7,453 bases of DNA, from the NCBI GenBank assembly GCA_002405875.1, contig DHMR01000050.1:1-7453 (forward strand). The letters are read 5' to 3'. This stretch comes from a bacterium UBA4637 (GTDB lineage: Bacteria; Bacteroidota; Bacteroidia; Bacteroidales; Bacteroidaceae). The translations under genes were made by a program, and so were the position numbers. This document shows positions 1-6,419 of this stretch, one piece after another. The notes beneath the pieces were generated by a model. It was given only the letters and a program-made list of their open reading frames with translations, made no database searches and was not told where the DNA came from. Position 1 is the first letter of the stretch. Every line of letters starts with the position of its first letter.

Positions 1-113
1 TTATGAGTCTTACCTGTGTAGAACAAGATACGCTCAGATGTTGTTGTCTTACCGGCATCGATGTGCGCCATGATACCGATGTTACGTGTCAAATGTAAAT
101 CGCGATTTGCCAT
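1..113 (-). CDS. fusA: Elongation factor G, N-terminal fragment (runs off the window)
   Basis: This is the 5' end of the gene for the GTPase that drives ribosomal translocation in the cytoplasm. Thirty-seven codons are visible, starting [20 protein letters not shown]. The G1/P-loop motif AHIDAGKTT lies at residues 16-24, with the phosphate-contacting Lys at 22 and Thr at 23, followed by [12 protein letters not shown], which is typical of EF-G rather than EF-Tu. The start is the ATG at 113-111, which gives the normal short N-terminus before the P-loop. It begins 25 bp after the rpsG stop with no terminator between, so it is the third gene of a str operon with rpsL and rpsG. The rest of the protein (about 700 residues in the family) lies outside the window. 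Confidence 0.97.
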   Translation of the reverse strand, partial: MANRDLHLTRNIGIMAHIDAGKTTTSERILFYTGKTH

Positions 114-138
114 TTTCTTTTATACCTATTTAATTAAA

Positions 139-615
139 TTAGAATCTGAAGTGAGCAAATGCACGGTTAGCCTCAGCCATACGATGCATATCCTCCTTGC
201 GCTTGAAAGCACCACCCTGATTATTGTAAGCATCCATGATTTCAGCAGCCAACTTGTCTGCCATGGTCTTACCACCACGCTTGCGGGCGAAAGCGATAAG
301 ATTCTTCATTGAGATACTCTCCTTACGATCAGGACGAATTTCTGTAGGAACCTGGAATGTAGCGCCACCGATACGGCGGCTCTTAACCTCTACCTGTGGA
401 GTGATGTTATCGAGAGCCTGCTTCCAAATCTCAAGCGCAGACTTTTCCTCGTTAGCCATCTTGGCCTTCACGGTATCAAGTGCATTATAGAAAATCTCAT
501 AAGATGTATTCTTCTTTCCATCATACATCAAATGATTTACGAATTTAGAGACCTTCTGGTCGTTGAAGACTGGATCTGGAAGGATCACTCTCTTCTTTGG
601 TTTTGCTTTTCTCAT
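139..615 (-). CDS. rpsG: 30S ribosomal protein S7
   Basis: S7 is a primary 16S rRNA-binding protein that nucleates assembly of the 30S head and lines the E-site/mRNA exit channel. The 158-residue product has the usual family length and is complete. It opens [19 protein letters not shown], carries the conserved basic segment [19 protein letters not shown] at about 78-96, and has the helical run ending in [13 protein letters not shown]. The start is the ATG at 615-613, giving the standard basic N-terminus. It lies 186 bp downstream of rpsL, an unusually wide gap for this operon, and 25 bp upstream of fusA. In E. coli S7 is the translational repressor of its operon, acting between S12 and S7. 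Whether that holds here is unknown. Confidence 0.98.
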   Translation of the reverse strand: MRKAKPKKRVILPDPVFNDQKVSKFVNHLMYDGKKNTSYEIFYNALDTVKAKMANEEKSALEIWKQALDNITPQVEVKSRRIGGATFQVPTEIRPDRKESISMKNLIAFARKRGGKTMADKLAAEIMDAYNNQGGAFKRKEDMHRMAEANRAFAHFRF

Positions 616-801
616 TTTTAATCGAAAAATTTAAATTCTGCATGGGGCTGTATATTGTTCTTCAACACTCGCACCCGAGTATTTACTCAACCTGTTACTT
701 CTCCAGCAAAACGATTTATAAAAACATAACTTTACCTAAGCTCTCGACCTTCTCCGACCGTGAGCCTTCGGCTTTTGATTTTTGATGCCTTTTTACTAGA
801 A
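616..801 (-). other. rpsL-rpsG intercistronic spacer with hairpin
   Basis: This 186-bp spacer separates two genes of one operon. I see no ORF and no good TAnnTTTG box in it. The main visible element is a hairpin at 664-683: an 8-bp stem with a 4-nt loop whose wobble pair (U-G) forms only in the minus-strand RNA, so it fits the operon transcript. No U-tract follows, so it is not an ordinary terminator. An overlapping smaller dyad (677-688) could compete with it. In E. coli the equivalent spacer is where S7 binds to repress translation. A similar role here is inference from position only. Confidence 0.4.
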
Positions 802-1182
802 TTACTTCTTAGCCTTTGGCTTCTTTGCACCGTACTTAGAACGACGCTGTGTACGGTTGGCAACACCTGCAGTATCAAGAGTACCACGAACGATGTGATA
901 ACGTACACCAGGAAGGTCCTTTACACGACCACCACGAACCAACACGATTGAGTGCTCCTGCAAGTTGTGACCCTCTCCTGGGATGTAAGAGTTAACCTCC
1001 TTAGAGTTTGTCAAACGAACACGGGCAACCTTACGCATTGCCGAATTAGGCTTCTTTGGAGTTGTTGTGTAAACACGCACACAAACACCACGACGCTGAG
1101 GGCATGAATCCAAAGCTGGTGATTTGCTCTTGTCTACAAGAACTCGTCTGCCTTTTCTTACTAACTGTGAAATAGTAGGCAT
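802..1182 (-). CDS. rpsL: 30S ribosomal protein S12
   Basis: S12 sits at the 30S decoding centre and controls tRNA selection accuracy. The complete 126-residue product begins [13 protein letters not shown] and contains the signature [19 protein letters not shown] (39-57), then [10 protein letters not shown] and [13 protein letters not shown]. Lys43 and Lys88, the usual sites of streptomycin-resistance substitutions, are both the wild-type lysines, and Asp89, the methylthiolated residue in other bacteria, is present. The start at 1182-1180 gives the normal N-terminus and family length. It is the first gene of the str operon here, about 85 bp downstream of a promoter box at 1267-1274. The C-terminus is a lysine-rich tail (GAKKPKAKK). 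Confidence 0.98.
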   Translation of the reverse strand: MPTISQLVRKGRRVLVDKSKSPALDSCPQRRGVCVRVYTTTPKKPNSAMRKVARVRLTNSKEVNSYIPGEGHNLQEHSIVLVRGGRVKDLPGVRYHIVRGTLDTAGVANRTQRRSKYGAKKPKAKK

Positions 1183-1266
1183 AATTTTACTTTTTAATTT
1201 ATATATTTATTTTTGTTATTGTCTTATTTCCGTAACAGCCACCACATTATGGGGCTTTTCGGGGTG

Positions 1267-1274
1267 CAAAGGTA
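1267..1274 (-). promoter_or_regulatory. Promoter -7 box of the rpsL-rpsG-fusA operon
   Basis: On the minus strand the sequence reads TACCTTTG followed by C, an exact match to the Bacteroidetes primary-sigma -7 element TAnnTTTG. A start site would fall near 1260, giving an rpsL leader of roughly 80 nt. The -33 element is weaker: TTAG lies near the expected distance, and a good TTTG lies only 12 nt upstream of the box. The box sits in a 246-bp gap after DUF3467, consistent with the str operon having its own promoter. Confidence 0.75.
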
Positions 1275-1416
1275 CGACTTTTCCTTCAAACCACCTAATT
1301 ATAGGAAACACTTTTGAAAAAGAAGGCAAAAATTTAACTTAAAATAACTTTTAGGAGAATAAATTAGGAAAAAAATTGGGTACTAGCAGTTTAATTTAGT
1401 GATAGCAAGTATGAGA

Positions 1417-1440
1417 GGGGAGGCTAAATTAAGCCTCTCC
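1417..1440. repeat. Hairpin overlapping the end of the DUF3467 gene
   Basis: A 9-bp inverted repeat (1417-1425 with 1432-1440) has a 6-nt loop that includes the DUF3467 stop codon. In plus-strand RNA all nine pairs form, one of them G-U, and UUUU follows. In minus-strand RNA one pair becomes an A-C mismatch and no U-tract follows. It therefore looks more like a terminator for plus-strand (antisense) transcription than for DUF3467, although it may still slow or protect the end of the DUF3467 transcript. Confidence 0.45.
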
Positions 1441-1752
1441 TTTTGGAGTACCGAATGGAGCAATTGTACGCTCGGCATCGTCACGCAAGTTAATCTTGCC
1501 AAACTCCTTCTCATAATTATAAATATTGCCCTGAAGAGCTTGCAACAAACGTTTGGCATGCTCAGGTGCCATAATAACTCGGCTCTTTATTTGAGGAGCT
1601 GGCATACCAGGCATTGCTGCTGCGAAATCAAGGATGAAGTCAGAACTTGAGTGAGTGATGAGTACGAGGTTTGAATAGATTCCCTCGGCTACCTCTGGGC
1701 TAATGCCCATCTGAAACTTTCCTTGCTGTTGATCATTTTTTTTTTCTTCCAT
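1429..1752 (-). CDS. DUF3467 family protein
   Basis: This is a small soluble protein of 107 residues in the DUF3467 family, whose function is not known to me. Recognisable family features are EGIYSNLVLITHSSSDFILD (23-42), an Ala/Met/Pro-rich stretch, the KSRVIMAPEHAKRLLQAL block (56-73) and NIYNYEKEFGKI (76-87). The first ten residues are polar and probably disordered. There is no signal peptide or membrane segment. The start at 1752-1750 leaves a short charged N-terminus and lies about 40 bp below a TAAGTTTG promoter box. In Bacteroidales I believe this family is normally encoded between rpoC and rpsL, which suggests a link to transcription or translation. Here it is detached from rpoC by a signalling cassette. 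Confidence 0.9.
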   Translation of the reverse strand: MEEKKNDQQQGKFQMGISPEVAEGIYSNLVLITHSSSDFILDFAAAMPGMPAPQIKSRVIMAPEHAKRLLQALQGNIYNYEKEFGKINLRDDAERTIAPFGTPKGEA

Positions 1753-1791
1753 ACTTTATTAAGTTTAAAGGGTTGAACATTAATTATGATG

Positions 1792-1799
1792 CAAACTTA
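1792..1799 (-). promoter_or_regulatory. Promoter -7 box of the DUF3467 gene
   Basis: The minus strand reads TAAGTTTG then C, an exact TAnnTTTG match, with a T-rich run (GTTTTTC) about 15-21 nt upstream that could stand in for a -33 element. A start site near 1785 would give a leader of about 33 nt. It explains how the gene is expressed despite lying 4.8 kb from rpoC and behind the rpoC terminator. Confidence 0.6.
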
Positions 1800-1932
1800 C
1801 ACAAAATTTCCGAGAAAAACGAATGTTTTTGCAATAATTTTACAGAAAGAGGGAATATTTTGTAATTATACAAGGCTCTTCTCATTTTAGCCCATTTACG
1901 TATTTGAGTTAGAGCTTTGTAGATTTGTAAGT
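1800..1932. other. Left part of the 872-bp gene-free region
   Basis: This AT-rich stretch lies upstream of the DUF3467 promoter box and holds no ORF. A fragment TATTTGAGTTAG at 1901-1912 resembles units of the 22-bp array (compare 2109-2120) but is 10 bp out of its phase, so it may be an eroded outlying unit. Nothing else recognisable is seen. Confidence 0.5.
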
Positions 1933-2340
1933 TAATTCTATTTCGAGTAAGGCTTACGTAACGTTTAAGTAAGGCTTACGTAACGTTTAAGTGAGGCCTA
2001 CGTAACGTTTGAGTGAGGCTCACTTGGAATTCAAATGCAACTCACTTGGAGATCGAATGAATCTTACTTGAATTTCGAAATGCCCCTATTTGAAATAGCG
2101 TTCGCAAGTGCTTGAGTTAGCGATCACAAGTACTTGAGTAAGCGTCAGGAAGTACTTGAGTAAGCGTTAGGATGTAGTTGAGGATGCATTGGGACGTTCT
2201 TGGGAATACATCGGGACGTACTTGATACTGCGTCGGGACGTGTCTGGCACTACGTCGGGACGTATCTAGCACTCCATCAGAACGTATCTAGCACTCCATT
2301 AGAACGTATCTAACATTGCGTCGGGACGTAATTTCGAAAA
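1933..2340. repeat. Degenerate tandem array of 22-bp units in constant phase
   Basis: A six-base anchor (tacttg-like) recurs at 1933, 1955, 1977, 1999, 2021, 2043, 2065, 2087, 2109, 2131, 2153, 2175, 2197, 2219, 2241, 2263, 2285, 2307 and 2329, always 22 bp apart with no insertion or deletion. The first and last units are weak. Neighbouring units are similar but the sequence drifts. At 1955-2020 units contain ACGTAACGTTT and AGTGAGGC. At 2021-2086 they begin with CACTTGGA or TACTTGAA. At 2087-2174 they contain CTTGAGTAAGCG. At 2175-2328 they contain CGTCGGGACG and later TATCTAGCACTCCAT. Stops occur in all frames, so it is not coding. Some units hold perfect dyads such as CAAGTACTTG (2127-2136). 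I recognise no named family. Confidence 0.9.
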
Positions 2341-2388
2341 GTTCCTTTTTTTCGTTGACGAAAAGCGAAAAGAAAAATGAAATCACCG

Positions 2389-2425
2389 AGCATTGAGCAG
2401 AAAAAAGGCCATTTTGCTCAATGCT
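2389..2425. repeat. 11-bp inverted repeat, possible terminator
   Basis: AGCATTGAGCA (2389-2399) is repeated in perfect inversion at 2415-2425 around a 15-nt loop. It lies about 200 bp downstream of the receptor stop. On the minus strand the stem is followed by a short G/C interval and then a T-rich stretch rather than an immediate U-tract, so a terminator role is possible but not canonical. Confidence 0.45.
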
Positions 2426-2477
2426 TTCTGTTCCCCCCCAAAAAATCCCACTAAAACCCTTAAAAATCGTCATTTTT

Positions 2478-2578
2478 ATGGCAATATATGGCAGATAAGG
2501 CCACAAAATAAAGAATTGCCATACTCATAACGTCCTTGTAATCAAAGAGATTGATGACCGATATGGCAATATGGCAAT
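2478..2578. repeat. Four copies of the octamer ATGGCAAT/ATTGCCAT
   Basis: The octamer ATGGCAAT occurs on the plus strand at 2478-2485, 2563-2570 and 2571-2578, and inverted (ATTGCCAT) at 2515-2522. A further partial copy, ATATGGCAG, follows the first. The last direct copy and the inverted one form the ends of the 13-bp inverted repeat. Four copies in about 100 bp of AT-rich spacer suggest either a small repeat element or protein-binding sites. I cannot assign a function. Confidence 0.5.
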
Positions 2579-2583
2579 TCTTT
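2510..2583 (-). terminator. 13-bp inverted repeat behind the receptor gene, possible terminator
   Basis: AAAGAATTGCCAT (2510-2522) is repeated in perfect inversion at 2571-2583, about 41 bp after the receptor stop. The 48-nt interior holds a further small stem (2541-2545 with 2551-2555), so the RNA could form a branched structure. On the minus strand the stem ends in CTTTATTTTG, a modest T-rich tail. Position fits the 3' end of the sigma/anti-sigma/receptor operon. The long loop is unusual for an intrinsic terminator, and a small mobile inverted-repeat element is an alternative. Confidence 0.4.
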
Positions 2584-2624
2584 TGAACAAAAAAAAATAA
2601 AATTAAAACTTTAAAAATTCAAAG

Positions 2625-5195
2625 TTAGAAGCGAGCTTTCTCATCATTACCTGCGCCGGAACCCTTATACTTACTACGTGTAGCATTGAACTTATAAGTC
2701 ACTCGAAGCACTACCGAGCGATTGTTATTATAGGAATCCTTGTTCAAGGTAACATGGTCTCCAAAAATAGTCCACTGCTCCTTCTGACTTCTAAAGAGGT
2801 CATCGCCCGAAAGACTTACGCTCAACTTATCATTGCAGAAAGTCTTGACCAAGCGCAAGGACACATAATAGCCAGGTCGGTTACGCTGGAATCCAGAGCA
2901 AGAATAGGTGTTGCCATGAAGCGTGAGCCATCCCGTGAAAGTAGGGCTCATCACGAACTTATTGGTCCATGTTGCTCCAAATGCAGGTTTATTCAGCTTG
3001 GTCGCCACACCATATTTCTCATTATCCAAATATTGTTGTTGGTAGAACAACTGCCAGGTGGGACAATACCACCCGAACTTAGGAGCAGCAATGAGATACA
3101 TCGACATAGAGTGATTACAAGTAAAGTTCAAGTTGCGCAAATATGCGATGTCCTCATTATTATATAAGGTGGCATACCAGATGATAGGCTTATCCTCATA
3201 CGTATAGTCCATTCCAAATGAAAGCCAAGAACAGACCACATCAAGAGACACATCATTGGCAATGGTCGGGCGCAAGTATGGGTTACCACCCTCATACATA
3301 AATCGATTATCATACTGTACCTCATTGCGGAGACTGTTATAACTTGGTCGCTGCGTCTTGCAAGTATAAGCCAAAGAGACATTCCACTTTCCCTTGTTCC
3401 ATTCCAAGGAGAGATTTGGGAACCAGTTGTTGTATCTTCTGCTTGGTTCCGACTGCCATTCACCAAAAGAATAATAGTCGGACACCACATGCTCATAACG
3501 CACACCTCCACTCAAAGACAAGTTGCCAAGAGGATAAGACATCATAAGGAAGCCAGCCACATTACGCTCCTTCACATCTGTAGAAGATGATGCCACATAT
3601 CCCTCGTCATTGGCATAGACGCCACGGCTTCGAGTGGTAGTCACCTCACTTCCGAACTCCATCTGGCCTTTTCCGACAGGATAAGACAATGCGAGCTTAC
3701 CTGCCAACAATCGATTATGCGTCGTACTAGAAGTTTGAACCTCTCGGCTCTCCATGCCAGTAGCATCCTCGGTTTCCTGCATGTTGCGCCCACCTTTCTT
3801 CCACAGATAAGTTCCATTGAAGTCGATGCCCATCTTACCAATCTTTCCTACATAATAAAGATTTGCCTCATGAGTTGGCCCAAAAGCGTCTTGCATGTGG
3901 ATGGTCTGCCGAATACTACTTTCTGCCATATCATCACCCGTTATCAACTGGGAGCCATAGCAATGTCCCTTAGCAGACGGAGCAACATCTATATTGTAAG
4001 AACCGCCCACTGAATGATTCTCATTGAAATCATAGTTGAAGCCTATAGTTCCATCCAAGGTGGTGGATCGATAATGAGTCGGAGCATTCTGCGTGACATG
4101 AATGGTCTTAGCCCCCTCTATGTTTTGACTAAAAGTATTATGTTCTGTATAGGGATTATCACTTGCATAAAGAGTACTAAATACTTCCAGTCCCTTAGAC
4201 TGAAACTTCAAATCCACTTGCTCAAAGCCACCGAACTTTTCGTTATAGGAAGCCTGCGAAATGAAGGAGCCACTAAGCCCTTCGCCTTGTCGCTTAACTG
4301 TTCTCACACGAATGACAGAAGAGACCGTGGCATCATACTTGGCACTCGGCGAAGTGATGATTTCCACATTCTTGATGTCATCTGATTTCAGACGACGAAG
4401 TTCGTTGACATCCCTCACTTGCTTATTGTTGATATAGACAAGCGGAGTTCCCTTGCCAAAAATACTGATGTCTCCATAGTTGGAAACATTCAGTCGAGGC
4501 AACTCCCGGAACACGTCGAGCGCATCGCCCACCTTTGCTAAGTCGGTATGCTGGATGTCAACCTGCATACCCTCCTGCCCCCTTTTGAAGGATGGACGCT
4601 TCGCCTTAACCACGACTCCATTAATATTGACAGTGCTCTCACGAAGCATGACATTGCCCACTCTTCCTACATTATACATTTTATAATAAGTGTGGTAACC
4701 CACGCAACTCACCTTGGCGATGACCTTCTTCATACCGCATGGAACAACAAAGTTGCCACTGGCATTGGTAACGCCACCTGTCAAGAAAGCTGAGTCAGCA
4801 GGGTTGAGCAAAGCGACATTAGCAAACTCTATCGGGCGATGATGCTCATCCACCACCCTACCCATCAGTTTGGTAGGTTCCTTCTGGGTACATTCCACGA
4901 AAATCAGACTATCTCCAATGGTAGCCTTGATAGGATAAAAGCCGAAGACCTGCCCCAAAGCTTCCTGCAACGAGAGGTTGCGAAACGAGGTACTAACGGT
5001 AAAGTCTTCCAACTCATTATAGATAAAACTTATCTTGTATCGCTGTGTCGCCTTGCCAAGATCCTTGAGCACTTCAGACATGGAGCGATTGTTATAGTTG
5101 CGAGAGATACGCTGCCCGAACGATGCCTGTACAAGCAAGCACATAAGGAAAGCGAAAACAAATTTCTTCATAATTTTCATATTGACGTGACGCAT
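2625..5195 (-). CDS. STN-domain outer-membrane beta-barrel receptor (TonB-dependent-receptor-like)
   Basis: This 856-residue protein should sit in the outer membrane and pass an external signal or substrate inward. In order: signal peptide (hydrophobic core FVFAFLMCLLVQASFG, likely cut near 27/28); an STN domain at about 33-102; a carboxypeptidase-regulatory-like beta-sandwich at about 108-195 (LMGRVVDEHHRPIEFANVAL); a plug-like region at about 200-300 with IKNVEIITSPSAKYDA; then a beta-barrel resembling the outer-membrane beta-barrel family 3 (PF14905 type), ending in a C-terminal Phe after the KYKGSGAGNDEKARF tail common in that family. STN domains mark receptors that signal through an anti-sigma factor, matching the upstream genes. 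It lies 15 bp after the anti-sigma stop. Starts at Met6 (5180) or Met9 (5171) are equally good signal-peptide starts. No SusD partner is adjacent, so this is not a canonical glycan-uptake locus. The ligand is unknown. Confidence 0.9.
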   Translation of the reverse strand: MRHVNMKIMKKFVFAFLMCLLVQASFGQRISRNYNNRSMSEVLKDLGKATQRYKISFIYNELEDFTVSTSFRNLSLQEALGQVFGFYPIKATIGDSLIFVECTQKEPTKLMGRVVDEHHRPIEFANVALLNPADSAFLTGGVTNASGNFVVPCGMKKVIAKVSCVGYHTYYKMYNVGRVGNVMLRESTVNINGVVVKAKRPSFKRGQEGMQVDIQHTDLAKVGDALDVFRELPRLNVSNYGDISIFGKGTPLVYINNKQVRDVNELRRLKSDDIKNVEIITSPSAKYDATVSSVIRVRTVKRQGEGLSGSFISQASYNEKFGGFEQVDLKFQSKGLEVFSTLYASDNPYTEHNTFSQNIEGAKTIHVTQNAPTHYRSTTLDGTIGFNYDFNENHSVGGSYNIDVAPSAKGHCYGSQLITGDDMAESSIRQTIHMQDAFGPTHEANLYYVGKIGKMGIDFNGTYLWKKGGRNMQETEDATGMESREVQTSSTTHNRLLAGKLALSYPVGKGQMEFGSEVTTTRSRGVYANDEGYVASSSTDVKERNVAGFLMMSYPLGNLSLSGGVRYEHVVSDYYSFGEWQSEPSRRYNNWFPNLSLEWNKGKWNVSLAYTCKTQRPSYNSLRNEVQYDNRFMYEGGNPYLRPTIANDVSLDVVCSWLSFGMDYTYEDKPIIWYATLYNNEDIAYLRNLNFTCNHSMSMYLIAAPKFGWYCPTWQLFYQQQYLDNEKYGVATKLNKPAFGATWTNKFVMSPTFTGWLTLHGNTYSCSGFQRNRPGYYVSLRLVKTFCNDKLSVSLSGDDLFRSQKEQWTIFGDHVTLNKDSYNNNRSVVLRVTYKFNATRSKYKGSGAGNDEKARF

Positions 5196-5210
5196 TTATC
5201 GTTTATCGTG

Positions 5211-5864
5211 CTATTCGATGACCAGTTCATCATTGTCCAATGAGATATTCATCTGCTGTGAATTGTTCAGCTCATCAACAACCTGCTGAAGGCTGTTTTC
5301 GCTGTTCCATTCATAATAGAAACGGAGTTGCTTGGCCTTCTCATTGCGAAAAACAACCTTCACGCCATAATATCTAGCCATCTCTCCCAACATATTAGCC
5401 AATGTAACATCGTCAAATGTCTTATGTACCATTTCTTTCTTGGCAACCGTATTCTTTTCTTGATTACCAACCATCGATATCGTATCTCTTGAGGCATCAA
5501 CCTTCAATTTTGTGGTGTCAGAAACAGCTACATTTTCTGGCTGTCGATGAGAAGAGAAAGTATGAATGGCAGAAAAGGCAATGCCCGATAGCATTAAAAC
5601 ACCAACAAGGGAAGCGGCTATCTTTTGCCAAGAAGCCAAGTGAGTCTGAGGATGAGCCTGAGGATGTTTATCTGCAAACTTCTGCCATTCTTCACCAATT
5701 TTCATGTTCTTATCTGTAGCTTCCTTGTCAAAAGCCATGCGCATCTCCATCATCGTGAGATATGTTTGGCGACATTCCTCGTCCTGAAGGAATGCAGATA
5801 TTTGAGACTCGGAGTAACGCTCCGGGTGCTCCACCATGTCAATTACCTGTGTTATCTTATCCAT
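5211..5864 (-). CDS. Compact FecR-like anti-sigma factor with DUF4974 domain
   Basis: A predicted inner-membrane protein of 217 residues that should hold the neighbouring ECF sigma factor inactive until the receptor signals. Residues 1-60 form a helical cytoplasmic region (PERYSESQISAFLQDEECR) like the N-terminus of Bacteroidales anti-sigma proteins. One membrane helix lies at about 82-101 (IAASLVGVLMLSGIAFSAI). After a polar linker, residues 148-217 resemble DUF4974, the C-terminal periplasmic domain of FecR-type proteins (FDDVTLANMLGEMARYYGV to DELVIE). The central FecR domain of about 100 residues is absent, so it is much shorter than the usual 300 or more. I chose the ATG at 5864-5862: it overlaps the sigma stop in ATGGATAA, suggesting translational coupling, and the N-terminus then starts at the conserved region. 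A longer frame reading to 6026 would lie inside the sigma gene. Confidence 0.85.
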   Translation of the reverse strand: MDKITQVIDMVEHPERYSESQISAFLQDEECRQTYLTMMEMRMAFDKEATDKNMKIGEEWQKFADKHPQAHPQTHLASWQKIAASLVGVLMLSGIAFSAIHTFSSHRQPENVAVSDTTKLKVDASRDTISMVGNQEKNTVAKKEMVHKTFDDVTLANMLGEMARYYGVKVVFRNEKAKQLRFYYEWNSENSLQQVVDELNNSQQMNISLDNDELVIE

Positions 5865-6372
5865 TGTTCTTGGGGTTAAATTGTTCTTTAATACGTTTGA
5901 TACCTTGGGCGAGATGCTTATAAACGGCAGCATCGCTGATGTTAAGTTGTTCCGAGATTTCCCGATAAGTGAGTTTCTGACGATAGTGCATGTTAACCAC
6001 CTTGCGTGTTTGCGGTGTAAGTTCACAATCTATGAAACTCAATATCTGGTCGAGTTTGCTCATCTCATGGTCTATCTCTCCCACAATTTTGTCTTCGGCA
6101 TGCGAAATCTCGATGGAAGCATCCAAGGACAAGCTAGCCTTCAGCTTTTCCTGCGTAGTCATCTTACGCAGATGATTGAGGGATCGATTTCGTGCCAACA
6201 CCACGAAATATCCTTCAGAACATTGCGGTGGAAGTGTGAGGGTTCCGTTGAGCAAGGCGGCGAAGATGTCGCTCACAACATCCCTTGCCGTCTCTTCGTC
6301 CCCCAGAAGCATCCTCGAAACAAGAAACATCTTCGAGTAGTGTTGTCGAAAAAGTTGTTCTATTTTTTCCAT
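5857..6372 (-). CDS. ECF-type RNA polymerase sigma factor
   Basis: A complete 171-residue sigma-70 family protein of the extracytoplasmic-function group, which would direct RNA polymerase to a small regulon once released by its anti-sigma factor. Region 2 spans about 5-71 (LFRQHYSKMFLVSRMLLGDE, then DVVSDIFAALL and a basic ARNRSLNHLRK). Region 4 spans about 106-165, with the helix-turn-helix LTYREISEQLNISDAAVYKH before a basic IKRIKEQF. The linker carries an acidic stretch (about 86-108). Regions 1.1 and 3 are absent, as expected for this class. It is the first gene of a three-gene operon and overlaps the anti-sigma start by 8 nt. Autoregulation is usual for such systems but not shown here. 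The target promoters are unknown. Confidence 0.93.
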   Translation of the reverse strand: MEKIEQLFRQHYSKMFLVSRMLLGDEETARDVVSDIFAALLNGTLTLPPQCSEGYFVVLARNRSLNHLRKMTTQEKLKASLSLDASIEISHAEDKIVGEIDHEMSKLDQILSFIDCELTPQTRKVVNMHYRQKLTYREISEQLNISDAAVYKHLAQGIKRIKEQFNPKNNG

Positions 6373-6419
6373 AACTTTACCTGTATTTACCCCAAGAACA
6401 CATTAAAGGCATCATTTCC

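Noticed and set aside
616..801. Internal promoter before rpsG
   Set aside because: The best -7 candidate has a mismatch in the essential TA and no -33 partner, so I do not call one.
1417..1440. Intrinsic terminator for DUF3467
   Set aside because: In the minus-strand RNA the stem has a mismatch and no U-tract follows, so it is listed only as a hairpin.
1933..2340. The 22-bp array as a CRISPR array
   Set aside because: There is no constant repeat alternating with unrelated spacers. The whole unit drifts gradually, the unit is too short, and no cas gene is nearby.
1933..2340. The array as a repeat-protein gene
   Set aside because: The 22-bp period is not a multiple of three, and stop codons occur repeatedly in the frames of both strands.
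2288..2506. 72-residue open frame on the minus strand
   Set aside because: It runs out of low-complexity spacer into the 22-bp array, has no recognisable domain and crosses a strong inverted repeat. Chance is the simpler explanation.
2754..3167. Plus-strand open frame of 137 residues inside the receptor gene, and similar ones nearby
   Set aside because: These are antisense shadows of the receptor coding sequence with no domain, promoter or plausible start context.
5865..6026. 54-residue N-terminal extension of the anti-sigma protein
   Set aside because: The extension would be read entirely inside the sigma gene in another frame and does not look like the family. The ATG at 5864 gives a family-like start.
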